The notes under the pieces were generated by a model that was given only the letters and a program-made list of their open reading frames with translations, did not search any database and was not told where the DNA came from. A program made the position numbers and the translations under genes. A stretch of DNA of 54,233 bases from Lysinibacillus boronitolerans JCM 21713 = 10a = NBRC 103108 (lineage in GTDB: Bacteria; Bacillota; Bacilli; Bacillales_A; Planococcaceae): positions 1 to 54,233 of the forward strand of contig NZ_JPVR01000055.1 of the NCBI RefSeq assembly GCF_000772935.1, given 5' to 3'. This document shows, in pieces, positions 42,530 through 51,275 of the stretch (its first letter is position 1; every line of letters starts with the position of its first letter).

Positions 42530-42943
42530 ATGGGTAGGGGTGGCCGTGTTGATCTAAGACAGTTAAAGGCGTTTGAAAGAAAGCTAGCTAAGCTTGCAAG
42601 AGGTGACTTTGAGAAGTTCTGTGAGGCAGCAGCTAAGGAATTAGCTGCACGTATGTTACGTGAAGTTAAGAATAATACTAATGTGATAACAGGGTATTTA
42701 CGTAACAATTGGACAATTGATGCAAATATACGAAAAGTTGGTGGGGTATTTGAAATTGATGTCTACAACCCAACTGGATACAGTAGCTATTATGAATACG
42801 GACATCGCACTCGAAATCATAAAGGATGGGTAAAAGGTCGATTCACAATGACAATAGCTGCTGACAAAATTGAAGGACAAGCACCAGCTATACTTGAGCG
42901 AAAATTATTCAACATGTTAAAGGAGACTTTCAATGGAGATTAA
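42530..42943 (+). CDS. Tail completion protein (HK97 gp10/XkdI-like)
   Basis: A 137-residue protein with the HK97 gp10 pattern: a long first helix, TGYLRNNWTI, and SSYYEYGHRTRNHKGWVKGRF. It joins head and tail. It starts directly after the previous stop and overlaps the next gene. Confidence 0.82.
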   Translation: MGRGGRVDLRQLKAFERKLAKLARGDFEKFCEAAAKELAARMLREVKNNTNVITGYLRNNWTIDANIRKVGGVFEIDVYNPTGYSSYYEYGHRTRNHKGWVKGRFTMTIAADKIEGQAPAILERKLFNMLKETFNGD

Positions 42944-43379
42944 TGATATTCAAGACGCTATATCTGTTAAGCTCCATGATGCTTTTGGAGTAGATTATAA
43001 AAAATATATTGACGAAGTACCGCAGGGGTTTGTGACTCCTGCTTTTTTCATTCAGTTTTTAAACCTAGAGCAGTTCAGACAAATCGGTAAACGATGGAAA
43101 GTAACAACATTATTTAATGTTCAATATTTCCCTAAAAACAGCTTATCAGAGGCTTCAAATATGACTCTGAAAATACAACAAGCAATTAAAGAAATAACGC
43201 TGTTAAACGGCTCGCTGATGCTTGGTACAGGTGCTAATAGCGAAGTTGTTGATGGCATTGGTCATAACTTCATTCGTTTTAATTTCTTCTTACAAGAGAT
43301 TGAGGCAAAAGTGCTCATGGGTTCATTAGATCATTACACAAATCGAGAAAGGGTGAGTTCAGTTGGCGAAAGAGATTGA
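42933..43379 (+). CDS. Tail terminator-like protein (XkdJ-like)
   Basis: A 148-residue protein in the place of PBSX XkdJ/YqbJ. The pattern VPQGFVTPAFFIQFLNLEQFRQIGKRW and a beta-rich end (VDGIGHNFIRFNFF) fit that family, which may cap the tail. AAGGAG precedes the ATG within the upstream gene. Confidence 0.75.
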   Translation: MEINDIQDAISVKLHDAFGVDYKKYIDEVPQGFVTPAFFIQFLNLEQFRQIGKRWKVTTLFNVQYFPKNSLSEASNMTLKIQQAIKEITLLNGSLMLGTGANSEVVDGIGHNFIRFNFFLQEIEAKVLMGSLDHYTNRERVSSVGERD

Positions 43380-43587
43380 AGCAAAGGTCGAGCCAGTGGA
43401 CGTTGAAAAGGTAGCAGAAGTCGTTACTTCAAAGCTACCGAAATTTACAAAATCACAGCTGGTCACAAGTCGTAAATATATTCATCGTCGGGATGCCCTT
43501 AATGCATTGCTAACAGATGATGAGCAATATACGTTCACTCAAGTGGACAAAATTTTAAAGCAATTCGATGAAGGGGTGAAGAAGTAA
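43363..43587 (+). CDS. YqzN/YkzM-domain small tail-region protein
   Basis: A 74-residue protein starting at TTG behind GGGTGAG. The block KFTKSQLVTSRKYIHRRDALNALLTDDEQYTFTQVDKILKQF is the YqzN/YkzM pattern found just before the sheath gene in PBSX-like prophages. Function unknown. Confidence 0.78.
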   Translation: MAKEIEAKVEPVDVEKVAEVVTSKLPKFTKSQLVTSRKYIHRRDALNALLTDDEQYTFTQVDKILKQFDEGVKK

Positions 43588-44915
43588 TGGCATTAGGCGG
43601 AGGTTTTTGGTTAACGCAAAACAAAGTATTACCAGGTACGTATCATAATTTCATTTCAAAAGCTCGCGCATTCGTTAACCTTTCTGATCGTGGGTATGCT
43701 GCACTACCAATAGCGCTTGATTGGGGTGCTGATGATGCAGTCATGACTGTCACTAAGGAAGACATGCAGAAAGACTCTTTAAAAATCTTTGGTTACGATT
43801 ACACTCATCCAAAGCTAAAAGGTATTAGAGATCTATTTAAAGGAGCCCTTACAGTATTTTTCTGCAAACTAAACCTTGGAGGAGCAAAGGCAACTAATGA
43901 ATTTGCTACAGCGAAATACAAAGGTGAACGTGGAAACGATATTATAATCGTTATTCAAGCAAATGTTGACGAACCGTTAAAGTGGGACGTGAAAACTCTT
44001 ATTGCTGGAACATTAATTGATGAACAAATTGCTGTTTCAACAGCTGCTGATTTAAAAAATAATGATTTCGTTGATTTTAAAAAGAACGCTACTTTAGCTG
44101 CAACAGCAGGGACAAAACTAACAGGCGGAAATAACGGAGCAACTGCTTTAACAGCAGGGACACCTCACCAAATGGCCCTAGATGAATTAGAGGCATACGG
44201 CTTTAACACCTTGGGTTGTCTATCAGAGGATACAATTATTAAATCGCTATATATGGAGTATACAAAGCGTATTCGAGATGAGGCAGGAGGCAAGTTCCAA
44301 TTAATCGGCCATAAACTTGGAAAAGCAGATCATGAAGGTATTATAGATATTCAAAATGATGCAATTGGTGACGGTGAGGAAGTTTTTGGTGCTGTTTATT
44401 GGGTTACAGGTGTACAAGCTGGAGTGGCTGTTAATCAATCCAACACTAACCGCACATATGATGGTGAACATGTGCTTGATATGTCTGAAACCAAGACTCA
44501 ACCACAATTAACACTATTACTTAACGAAGGAAAATACGTTTTCCATCGAGTGGGTGATGACTTTAATGTGTTAGAAGATGTAAATACATTTACATCATTC
44601 AGAACAGATAAAAATGAGGACTTCTCTTATAACCAAACGATTCGGGTTCTAGATCAGCTTGCAATCGATACAGCCCATCTATTTAATACACGCTATCTTG
44701 GTAAAGTTCCGAACGATCAAGATGGTCGTATTTCATTGTGGAATGATATTGGTAAACATCGCGGAGAAATGCAGCGTATTCGAGCTATCCAAAATTACGA
44801 TAAAGAAAAGCTGTTAGTTGGACAAGGTGAATCTAAACGAGCTGTAGTTGTACAAGAGGAAGTAATAAACACACTAACGATGTCACAACTTTACGTGACA
44901 ACGATGGTAGCATAA
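43587..44915 (+). CDS. Tail sheath protein (XkdK-like)
   Basis: A 442-residue contractile sheath protein, which marks this as a myovirus. It starts GGGFWLTQNKVLPGTYHNFISKA and ends with the core domain (LYVTTMVA) conserved in XkdK. Sheath contraction drives the tube into the host cell. It overlaps the stop of the previous gene by one base. Confidence 0.93.
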   Translation: MALGGGFWLTQNKVLPGTYHNFISKARAFVNLSDRGYAALPIALDWGADDAVMTVTKEDMQKDSLKIFGYDYTHPKLKGIRDLFKGALTVFFCKLNLGGAKATNEFATAKYKGERGNDIIIVIQANVDEPLKWDVKTLIAGTLIDEQIAVSTAADLKNNDFVDFKKNATLAATAGTKLTGGNNGATALTAGTPHQMALDELEAYGFNTLGCLSEDTIIKSLYMEYTKRIRDEAGGKFQLIGHKLGKADHEGIIDIQNDAIGDGEEVFGAVYWVTGVQAGVAVNQSNTNRTYDGEHVLDMSETKTQPQLTLLLNEGKYVFHRVGDDFNVLEDVNTFTSFRTDKNEDFSYNQTIRVLDQLAIDTAHLFNTRYLGKVPNDQDGRISLWNDIGKHRGEMQRIRAIQNYDKEKLLVGQGESKRAVVVQEEVINTLTMSQLYVTTMVA

Positions 44916-44929
44916 AGGAGGGAATGCAA

Positions 44930-45511
44930 TTGAAAGTAAACAAGATTTCAGAACAGGGAATGGCCGCTGATTTATTACAAGACTTTTTACAAACAAAAAA
45001 GCAACCTAAAAGTATCTTACATTTAGATCTCCAATACTTCGCAGAAGCTACCATGCATGCACGTGATGCTATTCATGGTGCGCAAGGTGTGGCATGGGTC
45101 ACAATTGATGGGAATCGTTATAAATTTGCACAGTTAATTAACTTAGAAGCACGATCCGAAAAAACAAAAACGAAAATACCAATTATGGGACAAGTAGCGA
45201 AGGGAAATAAAGCTACTGGACTAGAGTACAGTGGTAGTGCAACATTCCATTTTAATACGTCTATTTTCCGAAAAATGTTGTTGCACTACCAAGAGACTGG
45301 CGAGGATATTTATTTCGATATTCAAGTGACGAATGAAGATGGTTCTTCTCAAGTTGGACGACAAACAACAATTTTAGTTGATTGTAATATTGATGGCGGT
45401 ATTGTTGCGTTATTAGATGCAGATGCAGAGTATTTAGAGGATTCATTTGATTTCACATTCGAAAAATTTGAAATGCCAGAAGAATTCACTGTTTTACCAG
45501 AAATGCAATAA
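44930..45511 (+). CDS. Tail tube protein (XkdM-like) with N-terminal extension
   Basis: A 193-residue tube protein. The core (about 44-193: ARDAIHGAQGVAWVTIDGNRYKFAQLINLEA...) matches XkdM, which usually begins near that point. The extra first 43 residues include LHLDLQYFAE, a motif more often seen at the start of phage head proteins, and may be a leader or propeptide. I start at TTG 44930 because AAAGGAGGG ends six bases upstream; ATG 44924 lies against that site. Confidence 0.88.
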   Translation: MKVNKISEQGMAADLLQDFLQTKKQPKSILHLDLQYFAEATMHARDAIHGAQGVAWVTIDGNRYKFAQLINLEARSEKTKTKIPIMGQVAKGNKATGLEYSGSATFHFNTSIFRKMLLHYQETGEDIYFDIQVTNEDGSSQVGRQTTILVDCNIDGGIVALLDADAEYLEDSFDFTFEKFEMPEEFTVLPEMQ

Positions 45512-45545
45512 AAAAGAGTTCACAATATGTGAGCTCTTTTAATTT
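45512..45545 (+). terminator. Terminator-like hairpin after the tail tube gene
   Basis: A 13-base inverted repeat (45512-45524 with 45528-45540, one mismatch) ending in a T-rich tract. Placed inside the late operon, it probably lowers expression of the tail genes beyond the abundant sheath and tube. Confidence 0.6.
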
Positions 45546-45572
45546 TAATTAAAAAGGATAAGGTGATTATAA

Positions 45573-46007
45573 ATGACAAACTTACAAGCATTTTTCGCAC
45601 ATAATAAAAAGCAAAACGGAAATATTAAGCGCGCTATTTCAAAAAGTTTCATCGATGAACAAGGGAAACCTATTGAATGGGAGTTTGCGCCAGTTTCGCC
45701 AGAGCGTGATGCTGAATTAAAGTCTGAATGTACAAAACGTTCTATGATTACACAAGGAAAACGTAAAGGACAATTTAACACGGACTTTGACCATTTTAAA
45801 TACCAACGTTTATTAACAGTTGAATCTATTATATTTCCAAATCTAAACGACAAAGAGTTACAAGATTCTTATAAAGTAATGGGTGCAGATGCACTACTTG
45901 GTAAGATGCTGACAATTGGTGAAATTGCAGATGCATCAGTTGCGGCACAAGAAGCCAACGGTTATGAAGCCGATTTGGAGGAGATGGTCGAAGAAGTAAA
46001 AAACTAA
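45573..46007 (+). CDS. Tail assembly chaperone, short form (XkdN-like, gpG analogue)
   Basis: A 144-residue acidic protein of the XkdN type, coded between tube and tape measure as the lambda G gene is. It helps the tape measure protein collect tail subunits. Its last sense codons GTA AAA AAC form a -1 slippery heptamer just before the stop TAA. AAGGTGAT precedes the ATG. Confidence 0.88.
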   Translation: MTNLQAFFAHNKKQNGNIKRAISKSFIDEQGKPIEWEFAPVSPERDAELKSECTKRSMITQGKRKGQFNTDFDHFKYQRLLTVESIIFPNLNDKELQDSYKVMGADALLGKMLTIGEIADASVAAQEANGYEADLEEMVEEVKN

Positions 46008-46201
46008 TTGAGGACGGTGATGGTGACGCTAATATCATGCATTGGTGGGTCCATAAAATGCGTCGCCTACCGTCTGAATATATGTCTCTATCTTTAGCAG
46101 ATAAGGCTTGTATTATTGCTTCGCTACAGATCAAGATTGAAGAGGATAAAAAGCAAGAACGAGAGGCAAAAAGGAGTTCCAAAAAAGGAAAGAAGCGATA
46201 G
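45573..46201 (+). CDS. Tail assembly chaperone, long form by -1 frameshift (gpGT analogue)
   Basis: A -1 shift at A AAA AAC (45998-46004) bypasses the stop at 46005 and continues in the new frame from CTA 46004 to TAG 46199-46201, adding 65 residues (IEDGDGDANIMHWWVHK ... SSKKGKKR) for about 209 in total. The extension has no start codon with a ribosome binding site of its own, but its protein-like, basic-ended sequence fits the T domain that binds tail subunits. Confidence 0.8.
45998..46074 (+). promoter_or_regulatory. Programmed -1 frameshift signal
   Basis: The heptamer A AAA AAC (45998-46004) is in the correct phase. Eight bases later a two-part stem can form: GACGGT (46013-46018) with ACCGTC (46069-46074), and GACGC (46025-46029) with GCGTC (46060-46064). 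Slippery site, spacer and stem match the standard bacterial frameshift layout. Confidence 0.8.
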
Positions 46202-46277
46202 GAACGAGCTATTTATGCTAATTAGCTATAGTGAAATCCCTTCATTTTATGTATATTTGTGTATGAGGAGGGATTCT

Positions 46278-46808
46278 ATGAGAAAAATAAATATAATATT
46301 GACACTAGTTATCTTAGTTTTACTTAGTGCGTGTTCTTCAGGGAGTACAAATTCAAGTTCAAATAAGTCCTTTGAACCTATCATTGATGCTACCCAGTTT
46401 AGCAAAATCAATAGCACTCAATTGGTCGGAATTATGGGAGATCCTGAAAAGATTGAGGACTTTGAATGGATAGTGCCAAAAACTAATCAAAGTATTGTAG
46501 GTAAATTGTATATCTACGAGAAAAATAAGTTTGAATTTATATTATTCGATGATGTTGTTACACGACTTAATGTTTATTCGGGGCAATACTGGGGATATGA
46601 TGACTCAATAATGAAATTTGAAGAGAAAGACGATATCTTCCCTTTATTCGGTATTGAATATAATAATCAAATAAAGAAAGTCGCGGATACAAATTTTGCT
46701 TTAAGATACAGTCCTGTCTCCGATAAGATTGAAGATGTGTGGATTCAAGAAATAGAGGATAAAACTTTCGGAATCGCTAAATTCACATATGATCCTTCTT
46801 ACTTCTAA
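46278..46808 (+). CDS. Lipoprotein of unknown function, prophage cargo
   Basis: A 176-residue protein with a type II signal peptide: MRKIN, hydrophobic core, lipobox LLSAC with the lipidated Cys at residue 19, and a Ser/Asn linker. The mature part (about 40-176) is beta-rich with many aromatic residues. GAGGAGGG precedes the ATG. It interrupts the usual chaperone-tape measure order, so it looks like an added gene. Surface lipoproteins of prophages often block infection by related phages; that role is possible here. Confidence 0.7.
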   Translation: MRKINIILTLVILVLLSACSSGSTNSSSNKSFEPIIDATQFSKINSTQLVGIMGDPEKIEDFEWIVPKTNQSIVGKLYIYEKNKFEFILFDDVVTRLNVYSGQYWGYDDSIMKFEEKDDIFPLFGIEYNNQIKKVADTNFALRYSPVSDKIEDVWIQEIEDKTFGIAKFTYDPSYF

Positions 46809-46855
46809 TTGCATACTCTCCATATTATGTACATTTAAAATGAGGAGGAATATTG

Positions 46856-47071
46856 ATGTTAATGCTCATCATTATCTTAATAGTAATAATTATGTTTATT
46901 CTGATTTTGCCAATTACATTTGTGCAAGTAATTAAAACAAGACCATCTGAATGTTTAAAATGCGAAAGAAAATTTAGGATGATTGGAAATACAATAAAAT
47001 GTCCTTACTGTAAGACTAAATACTTCAAACACGCAGATGGAACATACAGAATAAAAAATCAGCACTCATGA
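46856..47071 (+). CDS. Small membrane zinc-ribbon protein
   Basis: A 71-residue protein with one N-terminal membrane helix (about 1-25, almost all I, L and V) and a cytoplasmic zinc ribbon with two CxxC pairs, CLKC and CPYC. GAGGAGG precedes the ATG. It forms the cargo pair with the lipoprotein; a terminator follows. Confidence 0.65.
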   Translation: MLMLIIILIVIIMFILILPITFVQVIKTRPSECLKCERKFRMIGNTIKCPYCKTKYFKHADGTYRIKNQHS

Positions 47072-47086
47072 CGAGTGCTTTTTATT
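47061..47086 (+). terminator. Terminator of the lipoprotein cargo pair
   Basis: AGCACTC-N5-GAGTGCT followed by a T run, overlapping the last codons of the zinc-ribbon gene. It lies 23 bases before the tape measure start, so late transcription must pass it. Confidence 0.7.
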
Positions 47087-47108
47087 ATGTCAAAAACGGG
47101 GTGAGAAC

Positions 47109-49292
47109 ATGGCAACAATTCGTACTGCGATACAAATTGAAGATCGCTTGAGCCAGCCTATCAGAGCTATGCATAATGCAGTATCTATGATGGTCAACCA
47201 AATGGAACAAATGAATGTAGCTTCTGGCAATATGTTCGATAGTTCCTCTATTGAGTTGATGCGAAGAAATTTAGCTACTGCAGCCAATTCGATGAATCAG
47301 ATTGAACAAGAAATTCATGCTGCTGATAATGCCCAATTAGGATTAAACAACCGAATACGGGATGGCACGGATGAAATGGACGGTTTACTTGGGAAAGTAG
47401 GAGCTTTGATCGGTGCTTATTTATCTTTACAGGGTTTGGGTAAAGTAATTGAGATTTCTGACGAGTTAACAAATACCAAAGCACGTGTACAACTATTGGT
47501 AGAGGAAATGCCTGTTATTCCTGATCAGTTAGCTAAAGTTGATTTTGGACTAGGTGATATGAGCGATATAGAACTCGCACAACAGATGATTCATGACGCT
47601 GCTCAACGCTCTTATTCATCATTTAAAGATACTGCTGACATGGTTTCGAGAATCGGTACCAATGCTCGTGATTCATTCAGTAACTTGGGCGAGGTGGTAG
47701 CATTTACTGAACTTGTACAAAAACAATTCGGTATTGCAGGGGCAAGTGCTGTAGAAGCGAGTAATGCAACTATTCAGTTATCACAAGCTTTAGCCAGTGG
47801 TGTGCTACGTGGTGATGAATTGAACTCGATCTTTGAACAAGCGCCAAACTTAATATCTACAATCGCAGACTACATGGGTGAACCTTTAGGGGCTATTCGT
47901 GATTTGGCGGCTGACGGAATGATTACAGCTGACATCGTAAAAAATGCAATGTTTGCAGCTACAGATGAAATTAATAAAAAGTTTGATAGTATGCCAGTAA
48001 CATGGTCACAAATGTGGACTTATTTTCAAAATGAAGCCTTGCGTGCATTTGGTCCAGTGCTAAAACAAATAAATGATGTTGCAAATAGTGAGAGATTTAA
48101 AGAATTTGTTTCTAGCGCAACGCAAGCTTTGTATTTAATAGCTGGAGTTATAGGCATTGTAATGAATGCAATTGCTTCAACAGGTTCCTTTATTTATGAT
48201 AATTGGTCTTTAATTGGCCCAATTGTACTAGGAGTTGCAAGTGTTATTGGTATACTCATAACGTATCTAACCCTTGCAAGAACAGCTATATTATTAAAAA
48301 CTGCTGCCATTTGGATGTGGACTGCTGCGCTTGCTGCTAATCCAGTTGTGTGGGTAGTGATGGCTATCGTAGCTTTGATTGCAGTGATATACTTAGCGGT
48401 TGCCGCAATAAATCATTTTGCAGGAACATCTATCAGTGCAACAGGCATTATCGCTGGAGCATTCATGGTATTAGGTTCAGCCATTTTTAATGTAATTGCC
48501 TATCTATGGAATATGTGGGCTTCCTATGTGGAGTTCTTTGTGAATGTATGGAAACATCCGATGTATTCTGTAAAGAAATTGTTTTACAATCTAGCATCAA
48601 ATGTTCTAGATTCGATTATTTCGATGACAAACGGTTGGGACAGTTTTGCAACGAACTTTGTAAATGTAATGGTTGATGCTGTTAACGGTGCTATTCGAGC
48701 GTGGAACTGGCTTGTTGATTTATTACCATCCGATATTGCTGCAAAAATTGGAATTGGAAAAGGTAGCGAAATAGCTCATACAACGTCTATTACAAGTGAT
48801 TTAAAAGGCCTCAAAGGCGCATTAGGAGATTGGGTTGGTGAAGCCCCTGATGATTATTGGGAAGCTCCTAAAATGGAGATGAAATCGTTAGGCGCCGCAT
48901 GGGATACAGGTTACAACTGGGGTGCTGATTTATTCAACTTTGACAAAGGTAATACAGGTGGTAACACCGATGCACTTATGAAGTCGATTAACGATGCTTT
49001 AGGGTTAGGTGAAAAACTTGATAAAGGCAACGAGGCAGGCAAGAAAACAGCTGATAATACAAAGAAAGCTGCTGATGGCATTAAGATGATGAATGAAGAT
49101 TTAAAATATCTTCGTGATATTGCCGAGCGTGAAGCCATTAACCGATACACAACAGCTGAGATTAAAGTGGATATGAAGAATGAAAACCATATCAATAGTG
49201 AATTAGACATCGATGGCGTTATCGATAAATTCGGAGAACGAGTAGAAGAAGTTGCCGAAATGCTAGCTGAAGGAGGTTCAACAGATGTATAA
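47109..49292 (+). CDS. Tape measure protein (XkdO-like)
   Basis: A 727-residue protein that sets tail length and enters the host with DNA. It shows an N-terminal helical region, the TMP conserved block GLGDMSDIELAQQMIHDAAQRSYSSF ... GVLRGDELNSIFEQAPNLI (about 150-260), and hydrophobic helices (about 335-440). The tail is charged with coiled-coil character. By the usual length rule this would fit a tail near 100 nm, which is only an estimate. GGGGTGAG precedes the ATG. Confidence 0.92.
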   Translation: MATIRTAIQIEDRLSQPIRAMHNAVSMMVNQMEQMNVASGNMFDSSSIELMRRNLATAANSMNQIEQEIHAADNAQLGLNNRIRDGTDEMDGLLGKVGALIGAYLSLQGLGKVIEISDELTNTKARVQLLVEEMPVIPDQLAKVDFGLGDMSDIELAQQMIHDAAQRSYSSFKDTADMVSRIGTNARDSFSNLGEVVAFTELVQKQFGIAGASAVEASNATIQLSQALASGVLRGDELNSIFEQAPNLISTIADYMGEPLGAIRDLAADGMITADIVKNAMFAATDEINKKFDSMPVTWSQMWTYFQNEALRAFGPVLKQINDVANSERFKEFVSSATQALYLIAGVIGIVMNAIASTGSFIYDNWSLIGPIVLGVASVIGILITYLTLARTAILLKTAAIWMWTAALAANPVVWVVMAIVALIAVIYLAVAAINHFAGTSISATGIIAGAFMVLGSAIFNVIAYLWNMWASYVEFFVNVWKHPMYSVKKLFYNLASNVLDSIISMTNGWDSFATNFVNVMVDAVNGAIRAWNWLVDLLPSDIAAKIGIGKGSEIAHTTSITSDLKGLKGALGDWVGEAPDDYWEAPKMEMKSLGAAWDTGYNWGADLFNFDKGNTGGNTDALMKSINDALGLGEKLDKGNEAGKKTADNTKKAADGIKMMNEDLKYLRDIAEREAINRYTTAEIKVDMKNENHINSELDIDGVIDKFGERVEEVAEMLAEGGSTDV

Positions 49293-49968
49293 CTTTTTTG
49301 TAGATGGTGTACAGTTTCCTGTTGCCCCTGCTGAATTGTCTACGAAGATTAATGGTAGAAACGAAACCACCGTATTGATGAACGAAGGCGAAGTTAACAT
49401 AATAAAGAAAACTGGACTAACGGATATTGAGTTTGAGGTATTACTCCCAAACGTAAAATATCCGTTTTCTGTTTATCCGAATGGTTTTCAGCCAGCTACC
49501 TACTACCTCGAAAAACTAGAAAAGCTGAAAGTTGATGACAAGCCCTTTCAGTTTATTGTCAATCGCATGATGCCGAATAGAAACCTACTTTTTGACACCA
49601 ATATGACCGTATCACTTGAAGAGTACGAAATATTAGAATCCGCTGAAAACGGCTTTGATGTCAATGTACGAATCAAATTAAAGCAGTATAAAGCTTATGG
49701 AAATAAAAAAATCAATTTGAAAGCTGCCACAAAAGCCAGTAATTCAACGAGTACTGCTAAGACAGCAACTAAAGCTGTAGTAGAGCAAAAACGGCCAACA
49801 ACAGGTAAGACGACACCAAAAACTCATACCGTAAAAGATGGAGAAACACTATGGGCCATTGCTAAGAAATATTTAGGTGATGGCTCGAAGTATACCGAGT
49901 TAGCAAAAATCAATAACATCAGTAATCCAAGCGTTATTAAAGCAGGGCAGGTGATCAAACTTGGCTAA
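49285..49968 (+). CDS. LysM-containing tail protein (XkdP-like)
   Basis: A 227-residue protein. The first 135 residues resemble the tail-hub binding part of XkdP (FPVAPAELSTKINGRN, YLEKLEKLK). A Thr/Lys-rich linker leads to a C-terminal LysM domain (about 181-227: HTVKDGETLWAIAKKYLG) that binds peptidoglycan. It probably fastens the hub to the tape measure and touches the cell wall. It overlaps both neighbours by eight bases. Confidence 0.9.
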   Translation: MYNFFVDGVQFPVAPAELSTKINGRNETTVLMNEGEVNIIKKTGLTDIEFEVLLPNVKYPFSVYPNGFQPATYYLEKLEKLKVDDKPFQFIVNRMMPNRNLLFDTNMTVSLEEYEILESAENGFDVNVRIKLKQYKAYGNKKINLKAATKASNSTSTAKTATKAVVEQKRPTTGKTTPKTHTVKDGETLWAIAKKYLGDGSKYTELAKINNISNPSVIKAGQVIKLG

Positions 49969-50923
49969 ATCAAAACTATATATCATGAGTAGAGGGCAAC
50001 TTTACGAATGTGCTGTAGAGGAAGGGATTGAGTGGGAAACACATCGAAAAGGCACACCAGGTAAATTGACATTCAAAGTGATCAAAGATGATGTACTTAA
50101 TTTTCATGAGGGTGATGCAGTTCGTTTTGAATATGACGGTAAAAAGATATTTTACGGTTTTGTCTTTACCAAGAAGCGTACGAATAACAGGGTTATTACT
50201 GTCACTTGCTATGATCAGCTGCGCTACTTTAAAAATAAGGACACATATGTATATTCCAAAAAGACGGCTGCTCAAGTACTTCAAATGATTGCGAAGGACT
50301 TTAGATTAAAGACAGGCACTGTAGATAATACAAAGCATGTCATCCCTTCGATGGTCGAAGATAATCAAGAGTTGTTTACTATCATGGCTAATGCTCTAGC
50401 TGAAACAACTCTTCACACAAAAAGTTTATATGTACTCTATGATGACTTTGGGTCACTCAATTTACGAGAAGCCAAGACGTTAAAAACTGATTTGCTGATT
50501 GATGAGAGCACAGGGGAGTCATTTGAGTACACGACATCCATAGACGAAAATACGTACAATAAAATTAAGCTGATACGTGAAGATAAGAAGAAAGGTAAAC
50601 GTGAAATTTACATCGCTCAAGACAGCAGCAAAATCAACGAGTGGGGCGTTTTGCAACTCACAGAGAAGTTAGGTGAAAAGGATAACGCTAAAGCAAAGGC
50701 AGATGGTATGTTACAACTTTATAACCGCAAATCACGTAAGCTCCACATTAATAAAGTGTTTGGTGATCCAATTGTCCGTGGAGGCAGTCAGGTAGCTGTT
50801 CAAATGTACGTTGGCGATCTTACGGTTGCCAATTTTATGATGGTTGAGACAGTGAAGCATATTTTCAAAGAATCTGATCATCGAATGGATTTGAAGTTAA
50901 TAGGCGGTGATTTCATTGCGTAG
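49961..50923 (+). CDS. Tail hub protein (XkdQ-like)
   Basis: A 320-residue protein of the XkdQ/gpD hub type. It starts at TTG 49961 behind AGGTGAT. It contains EGIEWETHRKGTPGKLTFKV, DAVRFEYDGKKIFYGFVF and later VQMYVGDLTVANFMMVETVKH. It sits at the tail tip below the tube. Overlaps XkdP and the next gene. Confidence 0.88.
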   Translation: MAKSKLYIMSRGQLYECAVEEGIEWETHRKGTPGKLTFKVIKDDVLNFHEGDAVRFEYDGKKIFYGFVFTKKRTNNRVITVTCYDQLRYFKNKDTYVYSKKTAAQVLQMIAKDFRLKTGTVDNTKHVIPSMVEDNQELFTIMANALAETTLHTKSLYVLYDDFGSLNLREAKTLKTDLLIDESTGESFEYTTSIDENTYNKIKLIREDKKKGKREIYIAQDSSKINEWGVLQLTEKLGEKDNAKAKADGMLQLYNRKSRKLHINKVFGDPIVRGGSQVAVQMYVGDLTVANFMMVETVKHIFKESDHRMDLKLIGGDFIA

Positions 50924-51275
50924 CATGGAAGATATTTTAAAAGAAATTCAGAAGCTAGTCCTTGGTGTCATCAATGCTCAAAAGCTATCTACGGCTGTGT
51001 ATGGCACTGTTTTAAGTGTAAGTCCGTTGGAGGTTCAAATTGACCAAAAACTTACACTAAAAGAAGAACAGTTAAAGCTCACTCGTGCTGTAATGGATTA
51101 TGAAGTTGAAATAACAGTTGACCATGAAACGGAAGAAACGGACGGCCATATACACGAATATAAAGGCCGTAAGAAGATTAAAATCCATAATGGTCTTGTT
51201 GAAGGTGACAAGGTGACTATGATTCGTGCTCATGGCGGTCAACAGTACTTAATTATCGATAAAGAGGTGGTTTGA
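50916..51275 (+). CDS. Baseplate-region protein (XkdR-like, DUF2577)
   Basis: A 119-residue protein with the DUF2577 pattern GTVLSVSPLEVQIDQKLTL ... GLVEGDKVTMIRAHGGQQYLIIDK, an OB-like fold found in PBSX XkdR. TTG 50916 has GGTGAT upstream; ATG 50925 is an alternative. It overlaps both neighbours. Confidence 0.85.
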   Translation: MRSMEDILKEIQKLVLGVINAQKLSTAVYGTVLSVSPLEVQIDQKLTLKEEQLKLTRAVMDYEVEITVDHETEETDGHIHEYKGRKKIKIHNGLVEGDKVTMIRAHGGQQYLIIDKEVV

